A DNA stretch of 64,000 nucleotides, from contig NZ_QWDM01000004.1 of assembly GCF_003996965.1 (NCBI RefSeq), forward strand, positions 261,527-325,526, in the 5' to 3' direction. The stretch comes from Flavobacterium cupreum (lineage in GTDB: Bacteria > Bacteroidota > Bacteroidia > Flavobacteriales > Flavobacteriaceae). The notes under the pieces were generated by a model, which had not been told where the DNA came from, made no database searches, and saw only the letters and a list, made by a program, of their open reading frames with translations. This document shows, piece after piece, positions 44,824-54,082 of the stretch; positions within the stretch are counted from its first letter, which is position 1; each line of letters starts with the position of its first letter. The translations under genes were made by a program, and so were the position numbers.

Positions 44824-45801
44824 CTATTTGTACATTACTTTTTTTACTGCTTTTACTACATCAGCTGCGTTTGGCAACCAGTCTTTTAGTAAAACAGGAG
44901 AGTAAGGTGCAGGAGTATCCGCTGTCGTAATACGCTGAATTGGCGCATCAAGGAAGTCGAAAGCCTGTTCCTGAACGATATAAGTTATTTCAGAAGAAAT
45001 ACTGGCAAAAGGCCATGCTTCTTCTAATATTACCAATCGGTTTGTCTTTTTAACAGAAGTAAGAATAGCATCTTTATCCATTGGACGAACTGTTCTTAAA
45101 TCGATGATCTCACATGAAATTCCTTCTTTTGCCAATTCATCTGCAGCAATAAAAGCTTCTTTGATGATTTTTCCGAAAGAAACAATAGTAACATCTTTTC
45201 CTTCACGTTTCACATCAGCAACTCCCAATGGAATTGTGTATTCTCCGTCCGGCACTTCACCTTTGTCACCATACATTTGCTCAGATTCCATAAAAATCAC
45301 AGGATCATTATCGCGAATAGCTGATTTTAAAAGCCCTTTTGCATCATAAGGAGTAGAAGGCACAACCACTTTAAGACCCGGAGTATTGGCAAACCAGTTT
45401 TCTAAAGCCTGAGAGTGAGTCGCCCCTAACTGTCCTGCAGAAGCAGTTGGTCCCCTGAAAACGATAGGCACATTAAATTGCCCTCCAGTCATCTGACGCA
45501 TTTTAGCAGCGTTATTTATAATCTGATCAATACCAACTAAACAGAAGTTGAAAGTCATATATTCTACGATCGGACGACAGCCATTCATTGCTGATCCTAC
45601 TGCGATTCCTGTAAAACCAAGCTCTGCAATCGGAGTATCGATTACTCTTTTTTCGCCAAACTCAGCAAGCATTCCTTTTGAAGCTTTGTAAGCTCCGTTG
45701 TATTCTGCAACTTCTTCGCCCATTAAATATATGGATTCATCGTGACGCATTTCTTCGCTCATCGCTTCACAAATGGCCTCTCTAAATTGTATTGTTCTCA
45801 T
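44824..45801 (-). CDS. pdhB: pyruvate dehydrogenase E1 component subunit beta
   Basis: 325 residues. The beta subunit of the thiamine-dependent E1 heterotetramer, which decarboxylates pyruvate to feed acetyl-CoA. Conserved blocks are MGEEVAEYNGAYKASKGM near residue 27, DTPIAELGFTGIAVGSAMNG near 55, and RGPTASAGQLGATHSQALE near 115. No pdhA gene is adjacent in the window. A branched-chain 2-oxoacid E1 beta is the alternative, but the N-terminal block fits PdhB better. Confidence 0.93.
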   Translation of the reverse strand: MRTIQFREAICEAMSEEMRHDESIYLMGEEVAEYNGAYKASKGMLAEFGEKRVIDTPIAELGFTGIAVGSAMNGCRPIVEYMTFNFCLVGIDQIINNAAKMRQMTGGQFNVPIVFRGPTASAGQLGATHSQALENWFANTPGLKVVVPSTPYDAKGLLKSAIRDNDPVIFMESEQMYGDKGEVPDGEYTIPLGVADVKREGKDVTIVSFGKIIKEAFIAADELAKEGISCEIIDLRTVRPMDKDAILTSVKKTNRLVILEEAWPFASISSEITYIVQEQAFDFLDAPIQRITTADTPAPYSPVLLKDWLPNAADVVKAVKKVMYK

Positions 45802-45902
45802 ATTTATATTGTATGTTGAATTTTCTGAAGAGCAAAAATAAATATTTTAAATAACTTAAAAGCATAAATTGAATTTAAAATCACACTAACTTCCCTATCC
45901 CT

Positions 45903-46160
45903 TTAGCTTTTAACTTTTAAAAATATATTATGCTGTTTACGAAATCGATGTAATTCCCCTTTTTTTATTCCGCTGTCCTTTTTACACAAACTTTGGTGTA
46001 TTTGTTTCTTTTTAAATGGTACCCGCATTGATTCTTCTAAATTAAACAGGAATAATTGCGGTAATTCAGCTACTGCAAACCTGCTCTGCTTTGCAAAATT
46101 CCTAAGAATCAGTTCAAATGAATCTATTTTCATTTTCATTTTCCGATGAAAGGCTGTCAA
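45903..46160 (-). CDS. hypothetical small protein (uncertain)
   Basis: 85 codons in the pdhB-etfB gap, basic and Phe/Leu-rich (IDSFELILRNFAKQ, MRVPFKKKQIHQSLC). I recognise no family, and it has no clear promoter or terminator. It is the only sizeable frame in this 478-bp gap. It may be a real small gene, a decayed remnant or chance. Confidence 0.28.
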   Translation of the reverse strand: MTAFHRKMKMKIDSFELILRNFAKQSRFAVAELPQLFLFNLEESMRVPFKKKQIHQSLCKKDSGIKKGELHRFRKQHNIFLKVKS

Positions 46161-46202
46161 AAATCCGGAATCTTCGAAAACGTAATAGTTTTTAAAAAAT
46201 AT

Positions 46203-46246
46203 TATGCATGCATAGTATATTATTCCGATTTTAATTTCTAAATTTG
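46203..46246 (+). promoter_or_regulatory. palindrome and -7 box upstream of etfBA
   Basis: TATGCATGCATA (46203-46214) is a perfect 12-bp palindrome, 24 bp upstream of an exact TAAATTTG -7 box (46239-46246). No TTTG occurs at the usual -33 distance, so activation by a bound regulator is possible. Confidence 0.5.
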
Positions 46247-46279
46247 TAAAAGAATATTATAAATATAAATTATATACTT

Positions 46280-47026
46280 ATGAAAATATTAGTTTGCATC
46301 AGCCATGTGCCTGATACTACTTCAAAAATTAACTTCTCAAATGGTGACTCAGAATTCGATACCAATGGTGTACAATATGTGATTAATCCTAATGACGAGT
46401 TTGGTTTAACACGTGCGATCTGGTTTCAGGAGCAACAAGGTGCTACTGTAACTGTAGTAAATGTTGGAGGTCCTGATACTGAGCCAACTTTACGTAAAGC
46501 GCTTGCTATTGGTGCAAATGAAGCTATTCGCGTAAATGCAAACCCAACTGATGGTTTTTTTGTTGCAAAACAATTGGCTGAAGTAATTAAAACCGGTGGT
46601 TACGATTTAGTAATCGCAGGAAAAGAATCTTTAGATTATAATGGCGGAATGGTTCCGGGAATGATTGCAGGAATTTTAGGCTCTAACTTCCTAAACTCCT
46701 GTACAAGTGTAACTGTTGACGGAAACAACGTGAAAGCGGTTCGTGAAATTGATGGTGGAAAAGAAACCGTAAGCACTACTTTGCCTTTGATTATCGGAGG
46801 TCAGAAAGGTCTTGTTGAAGAAAAAGATTTACGTATTCCGAACATGAGAGGAATTATGACAGCAAGAACAAAAGCACTTACAATTCTTGAGCCGGTTGAT
46901 GCTCCCGTAAATACAAAAGCAGTGAAATTTGAAAAACCAGCTCCTAAATCAGCAGTGAAATTAATTTCTCCTGATAATCTGGATGAGTTAGTTAATTTAT
47001 TACACAACGAGGCTAAGGTGATTTAA
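46280..47026 (+). CDS. etfB: electron transfer flavoprotein subunit beta
   Basis: 248 residues. It pairs with EtfA to carry electrons from acyl-CoA and other dehydrogenases to the quinone pool. MKILVCISHVPDTTSKINF, YVINPNDEFGLTRAI and the beta-subunit signature near residue 115-195 (AGKESLDYNGGMVPGMIAGI, LRIPNMRGIMTARTKAL) are clear. It is followed by etfA after a 145-bp spacer filled with AAATCT words. Confidence 0.95.
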   Translation: MKILVCISHVPDTTSKINFSNGDSEFDTNGVQYVINPNDEFGLTRAIWFQEQQGATVTVVNVGGPDTEPTLRKALAIGANEAIRVNANPTDGFFVAKQLAEVIKTGGYDLVIAGKESLDYNGGMVPGMIAGILGSNFLNSCTSVTVDGNNVKAVREIDGGKETVSTTLPLIIGGQKGLVEEKDLRIPNMRGIMTARTKALTILEPVDAPVNTKAVKFEKPAPKSAVKLISPDNLDELVNLLHNEAKVI

Positions 47027-47171
47027 GATTGTAGAATATAGATTTTAGATTGCTGATAGCAATGCAAAATCTAAAACTCAACATTTGATTCACTTCAAAT
47101 CTAAAATCAATAATCATTTTAGATTTCAATTTTTAAAATCTGAAATCTAAAATCTAAAATCTAAAATTATT
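47027..47171. repeat. AAATCTAA word repeats in the etfB-etfA spacer
   Basis: The spacer is almost entirely variants of AAAATCTA and its complement TAGATTTT, ending CTGAAATCTAAAATCTAAA. Facing copies (AGATTTTAGATTG; AAATCTAAAATCAAT) make several hairpins possible. No coding or promoter signal is seen. Confidence 0.75.
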
Positions 47172-48140
47172 ATGTCAATATTAATATATGCAGAATCTGC
47201 AGAAGGAAAATTTAAAAAAGTTGCTTTTGAATTAGCTTCTTATGCTAAAAAGGTAGCTGAATCTTTAGGAACAACCGTAACCGCTTTAACTATAAACACT
47301 AGTGATGTAAGCGAATTATCAAAATACGGAGTAGATAAAGTTTTAAAAGTAAACAACGACAAATTAGCTGGTTTTACGGCTAAAGCTTACGCTGATGTAA
47401 TCAAACAAGCGGCTCAGAAAGAAGGAACAAAAGTAGTTTTACTATCTTCTACAACAGACAGTATCTATCTTTCTTCACTTGTGGCTGTGTCTTTAGAAGC
47501 TGGTTTTGCTTCCAATGTAGTTGGTTTACCAGTAAGCACTTCACCATTTCAGGTGAAAAGAAATGCGTTCTCGAACAAAGCTTTCAATATTACACAAATC
47601 GACACGGATGTAAAAGTTCTTGGTCTGGCTAAAAACTCTTACGGAATTTTCGAAAGTGCAGGAGCTGCAACGGAAGAAGATTTTAGCCCTTCAATCGGCG
47701 ATAACGACTTTGGCGTAAAAGTAGAATCTGTAGAAAAAGTAACCGGAAAAGTTTCTATCGCTGATGCTGATGTTGTAGTTTCAGGAGGCCGTGGATTAAA
47801 AGGTCCTGAGAACTGGGGATTAGTAGAAGATTTAGCGGCTGTTTTAGGCGCTGCAACTGCCTGTTCTAAACCCGTTTCTGATTTAGGATGGAGACCTCAC
47901 AGCGAACACGTTGGACAAACAGGAAAACCTGTTGCAACCAATCTTTACATTGCCATCGGAATCTCCGGAGCAATCCAGCATATTGCCGGTATTAACTCCT
48001 CAAAAGTAAAAGTAGTAATCAATAATGATGCGGAGGCTCCTTTCTTTAAAGTAGCGGATTATGGTGTTGTGGGGGATGCTTTTGAAATTGTGCCAAAATT
48101 AATTGAGAAATTAAAAGCCTTTAAAGCACAACATTCTTAG
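47172..48140 (+). CDS. etfA: electron transfer flavoprotein subunit alpha
   Basis: 322 residues. FAD-binding C-terminal part: [20 protein letters not shown] near residue 200, [29 protein letters not shown] block near 225 (begins [15 protein letters not shown]), and [19 protein letters not shown] near 255. The N-terminal domain [20 protein letters not shown] is typical. It forms the ETF heterodimer with EtfB from the same operon, and a strong terminator follows. Confidence 0.95.
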   Translation: MSILIYAESAEGKFKKVAFELASYAKKVAESLGTTVTALTINTSDVSELSKYGVDKVLKVNNDKLAGFTAKAYADVIKQAAQKEGTKVVLLSSTTDSIYLSSLVAVSLEAGFASNVVGLPVSTSPFQVKRNAFSNKAFNITQIDTDVKVLGLAKNSYGIFESAGAATEEDFSPSIGDNDFGVKVESVEKVTGKVSIADADVVVSGGRGLKGPENWGLVEDLAAVLGAATACSKPVSDLGWRPHSEHVGQTGKPVATNLYIAIGISGAIQHIAGINSSKVKVVINNDAEAPFFKVADYGVVGDAFEIVPKLIEKLKAFKAQHS

Positions 48141-48164
48141 AAATAAAATTCTCTATAAAAATAT

Positions 48165-48213
48165 AGCTGCCTAAAAACAAGATAATCGTATCTTTGTTTT
48201 AGGTAGCTTTTTT
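48165..48213 (+). terminator. terminator of etfBA
   Basis: Imperfect stem of about 20 bp, AGCTGCCTAAAAACAAGATA with TATCTTTGTTTTAGGTAGCT, tetraloop ATCG, then TTTTTTG. It starts 25 bp after the stop. Confidence 0.9.
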
Positions 48214-48305
48214 GTTCCATATTTTTTGATTAAAATTGCACCTTTATTTTTCAATCAAAAAAAGTATTAAAATGAGGCATTAACTGCCCTTTTTTACCCA
48301 CATAT

Positions 48306-48929
48306 ATGAGTCTAGTAAAACTATCCATAAAAGGAATCTCGTACAGTCAAACTCAAAATGGCGCTTATGCCCTTATTTTGAATGAAGTTGATGGCGAAAG
48401 AAAACTTCCGATCGTTATTGGCGCTTTTGAAGCACAGTCGATCGCTATTGCCTTAGAAAAAGAAATAAAACCTCCACGCCCGCTGACACACGATTTATTC
48501 AAAAACTTCGCTGAAAGATTTGATATTGTAGTGAAACAGGTCATTATCCATAAACTTGTCGACGGTGTGTTTTACTCCAGTTTAATCTGTGAAAGGGATA
48601 AAATCGAAGAAATAATCGATGCCAGAACATCTGATGCCATAGCTTTGGCATTGCGTTTTAATGCTCCTATTTTTACGTATAAAAACATTCTGGATAAAGC
48701 AGGAATTTATCTGAAATCAAATTCTGCAGAGACAGATCAGGGCGCTCAGGAAATAGATGATGTCTTATCAAACCCGGAGACCTTTGGACGTGAGGAAGAA
48801 AGCAACCAGTCCGGTGATGTGTATGCAAAGCACAGCCTGCAGGAACTAAACGATCTTTTAGATCAGGCTGTTTCTCAGGAAGATTATGAAAAAGCAGCTA
48901 AAATCAGAGATGAAATCTCGAAAAGATAA
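48306..48929 (+). CDS. bifunctional nuclease domain protein (DUF151) with UVR motif
   Basis: 207 residues. The BFN/DUF151 domain fills about 1-140: MSLVKLSIKGISYSQTQNGA, LPIVIGAFEAQSIAIALE and ARTSDAIALALRFNAPIF are the conserved blocks. The C-terminal 35 residues (LQELNDLLDQAVSQEDYEKA, KAAKIRDEISK) are a UvrB/UvrC-type helical hairpin. Proteins of this layout are common in Bacteroidota; nuclease activity has been shown for distant plant relatives only. It precedes thyA with a 73-bp spacer. Confidence 0.9.
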   Translation: MSLVKLSIKGISYSQTQNGAYALILNEVDGERKLPIVIGAFEAQSIAIALEKEIKPPRPLTHDLFKNFAERFDIVVKQVIIHKLVDGVFYSSLICERDKIEEIIDARTSDAIALALRFNAPIFTYKNILDKAGIYLKSNSAETDQGAQEIDDVLSNPETFGREEESNQSGDVYAKHSLQELNDLLDQAVSQEDYEKAAKIRDEISKR

Positions 48930-49002
48930 ATTCAATGCTTAATCGTTAAACCGTTTATTCGTTAAATCGATTAAACAATTAAACGAATAACCGAATACAA
49001 CT

Positions 49003-49854
49003 ATGAAACAATACTTAGATTTAGTAAAACATGTTTTAGAAAACGGTAACCAAAAAGGGGACCGTACAGGAACCGGAACAAAAAGTGTTTTTGGATACCA
49101 GATGCGTTTTGATTTAAGTGAAGGTTTCCCAATGGTTACGACCAAAAAATTACACTTAAAATCGATCATTTACGAATTGCTCTGGTTTTTAAAAGGCGAT
49201 ACCAATATTAAATATCTTCAGGAAAACGGAGTAAAAATCTGGGATGCCTGGGCCAATTCAAACGGAGATCTTGGACCTGTTTACGGACATCAGTGGCGTA
49301 ACTGGAACAGTGAAGAAATTGATCAGATTTCGGAATTGATTACGGAATTAAAAACAAATCCGAACAGCAGGAGAATGCTTGTTTCTGCATGGAATCCATC
49401 GGTTCTGCCGGATACAAAAAAATCATTTGAAGAAAATGTAGCCAACAACAAAGCCGCATTGCCTCCATGCCATGCTTTTTTTCAGTTCTATGTGACGAGT
49501 CCCGATATTGAAAAAGGAGAAACAAAAGGAAAATTATCGTGCCAGCTGTACCAGCGAAGCGCTGATATATTTTTGGGAGTTCCGTTCAATATTGCTTCTT
49601 ATGCACTTTTAACCATGATGATTGCACAAGTTTGCGACTTAGAGTATGGTGAATTCATTCACACTTTTGGAGACGCCCATATCTATAACAATCATTTTGA
49701 ACAATTAGAATTGCAATTGACCCGTGAACCGAAACCATTACCAAAAATGATTTTAAATCCGGAGATTAAAAACATTTTTGATTTTGACTATAATGATTTT
49801 ACTCTTTTAGATTACGAGCCACACGCCGGCATAAAAGGAAGTGTTGCTGTATAA
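49003..49854 (+). CDS. thyA: thymidylate synthase
   Basis: 283 residues. It methylates dUMP with methylene-tetrahydrofolate. [18 protein letters not shown] near residue 24, the active-site cysteine in [12 protein letters not shown] near 160, and [20 protein letters not shown] near 180 are conserved. The dihydrofolate product is regenerated by FolA, encoded about 1 kb downstream. The 73-bp spacer upstream holds facing TTATTCGTTAAA/TTAAACGAATAA words. Confidence 0.97.
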   Translation: MKQYLDLVKHVLENGNQKGDRTGTGTKSVFGYQMRFDLSEGFPMVTTKKLHLKSIIYELLWFLKGDTNIKYLQENGVKIWDAWANSNGDLGPVYGHQWRNWNSEEIDQISELITELKTNPNSRRMLVSAWNPSVLPDTKKSFEENVANNKAALPPCHAFFQFYVTSPDIEKGETKGKLSCQLYQRSADIFLGVPFNIASYALLTMMIAQVCDLEYGEFIHTFGDAHIYNNHFEQLELQLTREPKPLPKMILNPEIKNIFDFDYNDFTLLDYEPHAGIKGSVAV

Positions 49855-49860
49855 AATATA

Positions 49861-49883
49861 AAATCCGCTTTCTAAGCGGATTT
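49861..49883 (+). terminator. bidirectional terminator between thyA and the glycogen-binding-domain gene
   Basis: 10-bp stem AAATCCGCTT / AAGCGGATTT with a 3-nt loop and U7 on the plus strand, shared by two convergent genes. Confidence 0.8.
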
Positions 49884-49885
49884 TT

Positions 49886-50182
49886 TTATACGACTAACAC
49901 ACTGTTTTCACTTCCTGCAAAATCATTCCATTTATAAGAATCAGCTTCCGGTTCATTAACGTAAGTCCCGTCGATTACGTATTTGAACTCGTAAATGGCA
50001 TCTTTAACCAGATCATAGGTTGCTTTAAAAGTTCCGTTTTTCAATTTACTTAAAGTTCCCTCCTGGGCATTCCAGTTGTTAAAATCTCCGACTACAGCTG
50101 CCGCACTGGCATCTTTAGCGTCGATTGAAAATGTAACTTTACAAACTGGTTTCGTTTTTACAAATTGTTTTCTTAAAGCCAT
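49886..50182 (-). CDS. small isoamylase-early-set / glycogen-binding (CBM48-like) protein
   Basis: 98 residues consisting almost only of an AMPK-type glycogen-binding domain. VCKVTFSIDAKDASAAAVVGDFNNWN, described by position 14-39, begins with the strand VTFSI and ends in the VGDFNNWN motif. FKATYDLVKDAIYEFKYVID and the C-terminal YVNEPEADSYKWNDFAGSEN follow the family pattern. No catalytic domain is attached. It may regulate or localise carbohydrate enzymes. Confidence 0.88.
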   Translation of the reverse strand: MALRKQFVKTKPVCKVTFSIDAKDASAAAVVGDFNNWNAQEGTLSKLKNGTFKATYDLVKDAIYEFKYVIDGTYVNEPEADSYKWNDFAGSENSVLVV

Positions 50183-50424
50183 AACTATTTAATTTTTAGA
50201 TTGATACAACTAAATTACATAAATTAACAGGAAGATTCGATACGCATGGAACAGATTTATGATAATATTAAAAAGGATATGTATTTTTAGTCGCATTCAT
50301 AATTTATCCCTGCTTAAATTTTGGATTTCAGATTCTTAGCTCGATTTAAAGCAAATATTCTGCGGTCAAAATATTGTGTTTTAAAAATAAATTCTAACTT
50401 TATAATCTTATTATTTTAAATCTT

Positions 50425-50799
50425 ATGGAAAAAGAAGTGCACGAGCAATATGAATATGCCAGAAGAAGAATGAGGCAAAAGAAAATACTCTATTTCCATT
50501 TTGTTTTATTTCTTTTAGGCAGCCTGTTTTTATTTATTGCGAATCGGTTTTTTGGATTTGGCACCAACACGGCTGCTACTGCTACCACTACTGCCGGTAC
50601 TACTCAAAATTGGTGTATCTGGGCGATAACTATATGGTTTTTCATTTTTATCCTGCATTTCATAAAAGTTTATATTACAGACAGATTTATGAATAAAAAC
50701 TGGGAAAGAGAGCAAATTGACCGACTTGTTGCCTTGCAGCAAAAAAGGATAAGCCAATTAGAATCAAGAATAGAAGAGAATACCGAAAACAAAATTTAG
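50425..50799 (+). CDS. 2TM domain-containing protein
   Basis: 124 residues. Two membrane spans (about 21-40, FHFVLFLLGSLFLFIANRFF; about 60-80, CIWAITIWFFIFILHFIKVY) are separated by an Ala/Thr-rich loop (TAATATTTAGTT). The N-terminus has an RRRMRQKK basic patch and the C-terminus WEREQIDRLVALQQKRIS is helical. This matches the 2TM family, which occurs alone or fused to LytTR and histidine kinase proteins. Function unknown. It is 11 bp upstream of folA. Confidence 0.85.
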   Translation: MEKEVHEQYEYARRRMRQKKILYFHFVLFLLGSLFLFIANRFFGFGTNTAATATTTAGTTQNWCIWAITIWFFIFILHFIKVYITDRFMNKNWEREQIDRLVALQQKRISQLESRIEENTENKI

Positions 50800-50810
50800 T
50801 TCAGCATACC

Positions 50811-51293
50811 ATGATTATAATGATAGCGGCTGTTGCCGAAAACAATGCCCTTGGGAAAAATAATGAGTTGGTCTGGCACCTGCCCAATGACTTTAAAAGA
50901 TTCAAAGCATTAACCACCAACCATTATATTGTAATGGGAAGAAAGACTTTTGAAAGTTTTCCAAAGCCATTACCGAACAGGACCCATGTGATTATAACAC
51001 GCCAAAAAGACTATAATCCCGAAGGCTGCATCGTTGTGGATAGTATTGAAAGAGCCCTTGCAGTATGCCCTGAAAACGAGGATTCGTATATAATTGGCGG
51101 AGGTGAGATCTATAACCTGGCCCTGCCGTATGCAGATATTATTGAAATAACGAAAGTGCATCACACTTTTGAGGCTGATACTTTTTTTCCAAAAATCAAT
51201 AAAAACGAATGGCAACTGGTTGAAGCCGAAACGAATCTCAAAGATGAAAAACATCAATATGATTATACTTACGAAACTTACATTAAGAAATAA
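50811..51293 (+). CDS. folA: dihydrofolate reductase
   Basis: 160 residues. MIIMIAAVAENNALGKNNEL and VWHLPNDFKRFKALT hold the substrate-binding residues (WHLPxD). IVMGRKTFESFPKPLPNR is the NADPH region and YIIGGGEIYNLALPYAD the late GG motif. It regenerates tetrahydrofolate for ThyA. The length is standard for a monofunctional enzyme. Confidence 0.96.
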   Translation: MIIMIAAVAENNALGKNNELVWHLPNDFKRFKALTTNHYIVMGRKTFESFPKPLPNRTHVIITRQKDYNPEGCIVVDSIERALAVCPENEDSYIIGGGEIYNLALPYADIIEITKVHHTFEADTFFPKINKNEWQLVEAETNLKDEKHQYDYTYETYIKK

Positions 51294-51296
51294 ATA

Positions 51297-51325
51297 AAAA
51301 AACATCCTCAGCTGAGGATGTTTTT
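51297..51325 (+). terminator. terminator of folA
   Basis: Perfect palindromic stem AAAACATCCTCAG / CTGAGGATGTTTT followed by U, starting 4 bp after the stop codon. Confidence 0.88.
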
Positions 51326-51572
51326 AGTTAAAGTGATTTCCGGTTTGGACTTTTCAAGAGCAGAATTGGATAAAAAATAAAAATCAACTGACGTGATTGT
51401 TACAACATAATATACTAATTCTTTTGAGATCAGATCTCAAAAAAGGCCTTTACTACCAAATACCACGAAGGCGTAAAGACAAGAAAATTAAAATTTCCAA
51501 AAACAAATTTAATCCTAAGAACGTGTTTGCACTTTAAAACAAAATATTATTAACCACAACAATATTTAAAAA

Positions 51573-51653
51573 CTACTCAAGAACAAATTTACAACCAGTG
51601 CAGCAGCATTCATTTGGTTTAAGTCCTTCAATAACCGGCAATCTTATAATCAT
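51573..51653 (-). CDS. candidate small Cys-rich protein
   Basis: A 26-residue frame starting MIIRLPVIEGLKPNE, continuing ECCCTGCKFVLE and ending TAG. Four of 26 residues are Cys in a CCCxxC cluster, with ordinary codons. The 570-bp gap 51294-51863 otherwise holds the folA terminator, a TTGAGATCAGATCTCAA palindrome (51422-51441) and ATACCGGATTTCCGGTAT (51730-51747). No gene or terminator lies close downstream on this strand, so it is not an obvious attenuator like leaders A-C. Confidence 0.35.
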   Translation of the reverse strand: MIIRLPVIEGLKPNECCCTGCKFVLE

Positions 51654-51841
51654 TAAACTATTATTACATTACAAAATTGACCATAAAATCTTACATCCGC
51701 AATACCCACTTACCGTGATTTTTTTAAAATACCGGATTTCCGGTATAGCTAAAAAAATAAAACTTCCGTTAAAAATATCTTTTTCCAAAACATTTGATTT
51801 ACAAATTAAAAAACTGAATTACAGTTAAAGAAGATTTGTAT

Positions 51842-51849
51842 TATATTTG
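51842..51849 (+). promoter_or_regulatory. -7 box upstream of ubiE/menG
   Basis: Exact TATATTTG 14 bp before the ATG. No clear TTTG at the -33 distance. Confidence 0.5.
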
Positions 51850-51863
51850 CGTAAATAAAAAAA

Positions 51864-52595
51864 ATGTCTGAAAAAATAACCCCGTATAAAAACTCTTCAT
51901 TAGGCAAAAAAGAACAAGTTGCCCAAATGTTTGATACGATCTCCGGAAACTATGATAATTTAAACCGCGTAATTTCATTTGGTATTGATATTAAGTGGCG
52001 AAAAAAGGTATTGAAAATAGTTTCTGACAAAAAACCGAAAATCATACTTGATATTGCCACAGGAACCGGTGACTTAGCTATTTTGCTGGCACAGACGAAT
52101 GCCGAAAAAATTATAGGTCTTGATATTTCGGCAGGGATGCTTGAAGTTGGGAAAAAGAAAGTTGAAGAAAAAAAATTATCGAATGTTATTGAATTAGTTT
52201 TAGGGGATTCGGAAAACATGCCTTTCGGGGACAATTATTTTGATGCCATAACAGTGAGCTTTGGCGTTCGTAATTTTGAAACCCTTGAAAAAGGCTTTGC
52301 CGAAATTTTAAGAGTTTTGAAACCGGATGGCGTATTTGTAATTCTTGAAACTTCTGTTCCGGACAAAACTCCTTACAAACAAGGTTATAATTTTTACACC
52401 AAAAACATACTTCCGTTAATAGGAAAACTGTTTTCAAAAGACAATTCGGCTTATGGATATTTGTCCGAATCTGCTGCAGCTTTTCCTTATGGAGAAGCCC
52501 TGAACAATATTTTACGAAAAATTGGGTTTATAGATGTTGTGGCTATGCCTCAAACTTTTGGAGTTGCAACCATTTATTCTGCTTCTAAAAAATAG
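51864..52595 (+). CDS. ubiE: demethylmenaquinone methyltransferase (UbiE/MenG)
   Basis: 243 residues. SAM-dependent class I methyltransferase completing menaquinone synthesis, the usual quinone of Flavobacteria. [20 protein letters not shown] near residue 19 and [17 protein letters not shown] (SAM loop, DxATGTGD) near 58 are conserved. Later motifs are [20 protein letters not shown] and the C-terminal [16 protein letters not shown]. It is followed at 2 bp by porT, an order I associate with Flavobacterium genomes. Confidence 0.94.
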   Translation: MSEKITPYKNSSLGKKEQVAQMFDTISGNYDNLNRVISFGIDIKWRKKVLKIVSDKKPKIILDIATGTGDLAILLAQTNAEKIIGLDISAGMLEVGKKKVEEKKLSNVIELVLGDSENMPFGDNYFDAITVSFGVRNFETLEKGFAEILRVLKPDGVFVILETSVPDKTPYKQGYNFYTKNILPLIGKLFSKDNSAYGYLSESAAAFPYGEALNNILRKIGFIDVVAMPQTFGVATIYSASKK

Positions 52596-52596
52596 T

Positions 52597-53307
52597 ATGA
52601 AAAAAACAGTAATCTTAATTTTATTAGTCTTAACGACAAAAGGATATTCGCAATTTGCTAAAAACATGTTTAGCAAAGACCCTATTATTAATCTCGAAAA
52701 CTGGCAAAAACAACGCCTGTACTTCGGTTATTATTTAGGTCTTAATAGTTTCGACTTTAAATTTGATTACAAAAACAAGGTAGAAAACGACATTCAGGTA
52801 AAAAAAACTACCGGTTTTAATGTAGGGGTCGTGGCCGATTTAAGATTGCAGGAATACATCAACCTGCGTTTTGAACCTGGTTTGTATTATACAAAACGTG
52901 ACTTATATTATCCTCTTGAAAAGCAGGCTGATTATTTAAGAGAGGTAAACAGTACCTACATCCACTTTCCTTTACTGCTGAAATTTTCTTCTTTGCGTAC
53001 CGGAAATATCCGGCCTTACATAGTTGGAGGGATGTCTACTACACTGAATCTTTCGAGTAATTCAAAATCTGTAGATGATAATCATGATCAGAAGTTCAGG
53101 GTAAAACCATGGACTGCGGCTTATGAACTTGGTTTTGGAATTGATATTTTCTCGGAATACTTTATTTTCTCCCCTTCTATCAGAGGAATGTTTGGTATCA
53201 CGGACGAATTAATCAGGGATAATCCGGCTAATGGCCCAAGCCCATGGACGGATAACATCGATTCCATGAAATCAAGGGCAATTTTAATAAATTTTACTTT
53301 TCATTAA
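52597..53307 (+). CDS. porT: PorT family outer membrane protein (type IX secretion-associated)
   Basis: 236 residues from ATG at 52597 (MKKTVILILLVLTTKGYSQF, signal peptide); an open frame upstream overlaps ubiE and is not needed. The mature part is a small outer-membrane barrel with FGYYLGLNSFDFKFDYKN near residue 46, EYINLRFEPGLYYTKRDLYY near 88 and a C-terminal strand ending ILINFTFH. PorT is needed for type IX secretion and, as SprT, for gliding in Flavobacterium. The position directly after ubiE supports the call. Confidence 0.78.
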   Translation: MKKTVILILLVLTTKGYSQFAKNMFSKDPIINLENWQKQRLYFGYYLGLNSFDFKFDYKNKVENDIQVKKTTGFNVGVVADLRLQEYINLRFEPGLYYTKRDLYYPLEKQADYLREVNSTYIHFPLLLKFSSLRTGNIRPYIVGGMSTTLNLSSNSKSVDDNHDQKFRVKPWTAAYELGFGIDIFSEYFIFSPSIRGMFGITDELIRDNPANGPSPWTDNIDSMKSRAILINFTFH

Positions 53308-53316
53308 AACAAAAGC

Positions 53317-54045
53317 CTAACTATTTCGTTTAAATTCACTAAGAATAATTGCTGTTGCGGTCGCTACGTTTAAACTTTCGGTTTTTTGTAGTTCGCCGAA
53401 CCTTGGAATTGTAAGCCGGCTTGTCACCGTTTTTTCAATCTCTTCAGAAATACCATTGGCTTCATTACCCATTATAATGATTCCGTCTTGTGGCAGATTA
53501 GATTGATAAATGTTTTCTCCGTCCATAAACGTTCCAAAAACAGGCAACTTTGTTTGTGCCATAAACGTTTTCAGATCGACATAATTTACATTTACCCTGG
53601 TAATAGAGCCCATCGTGGCCTGTACTACTTTTGGATTGTAAATATCAACGGTTTCTTTAGAGCAGATAATCTGCTTAATACCAAACCAGTCGCAAAGACG
53701 TAAGATGGTTCCTAAATTTCCGGGATCGCGAATATCGTCCAGCGCCAGGATTAAACCGGTATCGGTAATTTTATTTTCGGAAGGCATTTTGAAAACCGCT
53801 AAACACGAATTCGGAGTTGATAACGCACTTATTTTTTTAAGTTCCTGCTCATTAATAAGCGTACGTTTTGAAGACGGAACAGCCTCAAAATCATTTTGGG
53901 TCGTGTATAAATGTTCTAATTCAAAGTTGGATTGTAAAAGTTCCTGAATTACTTTTACGCCTTCTGCAAAAAATAATTGATTTGCAAAGCGTTGCTTTTT
54001 TTGATGTAAACCTGATATAAGCTTTATTTGGTTTTTACTAACCAT
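53317..54045 (-). CDS. TrmH/SpoU family RNA 2'-O-methyltransferase
   Basis: 242 residues. An N-terminal RNA-binding part (QIKLISGLHQKKQRFANQLF, EGVKVIQELL) is followed by the SPOUT knot: LALDDIRDPGNLGTILRLCD (motif 1) near residue 104, IIIMGNEANGISEEI (motif 2) near 190, and IPRFGELQKTESLNVATATA (motif 3) near 213. It methylates a ribose in rRNA or tRNA; the exact target is not evident. It is divergent from tamL, with 37 bp between. Confidence 0.92.
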   Translation of the reverse strand: MVSKNQIKLISGLHQKKQRFANQLFFAEGVKVIQELLQSNFELEHLYTTQNDFEAVPSSKRTLINEQELKKISALSTPNSCLAVFKMPSENKITDTGLILALDDIRDPGNLGTILRLCDWFGIKQIICSKETVDIYNPKVVQATMGSITRVNVNYVDLKTFMAQTKLPVFGTFMDGENIYQSNLPQDGIIIMGNEANGISEEIEKTVTSRLTIPRFGELQKTESLNVATATAIILSEFKRNS

Positions 54046-54082
54046 AAAATAATGTACTTTTGAATTAAATATTTAATATCAC

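Noticed and set aside
51598..51828. 76-codon open frame on the plus strand
   Set aside because: Basic, Ile/Lys-rich translation of AT-rich DNA without family resemblance; the opposite strand carries the better Cys-rich candidate.
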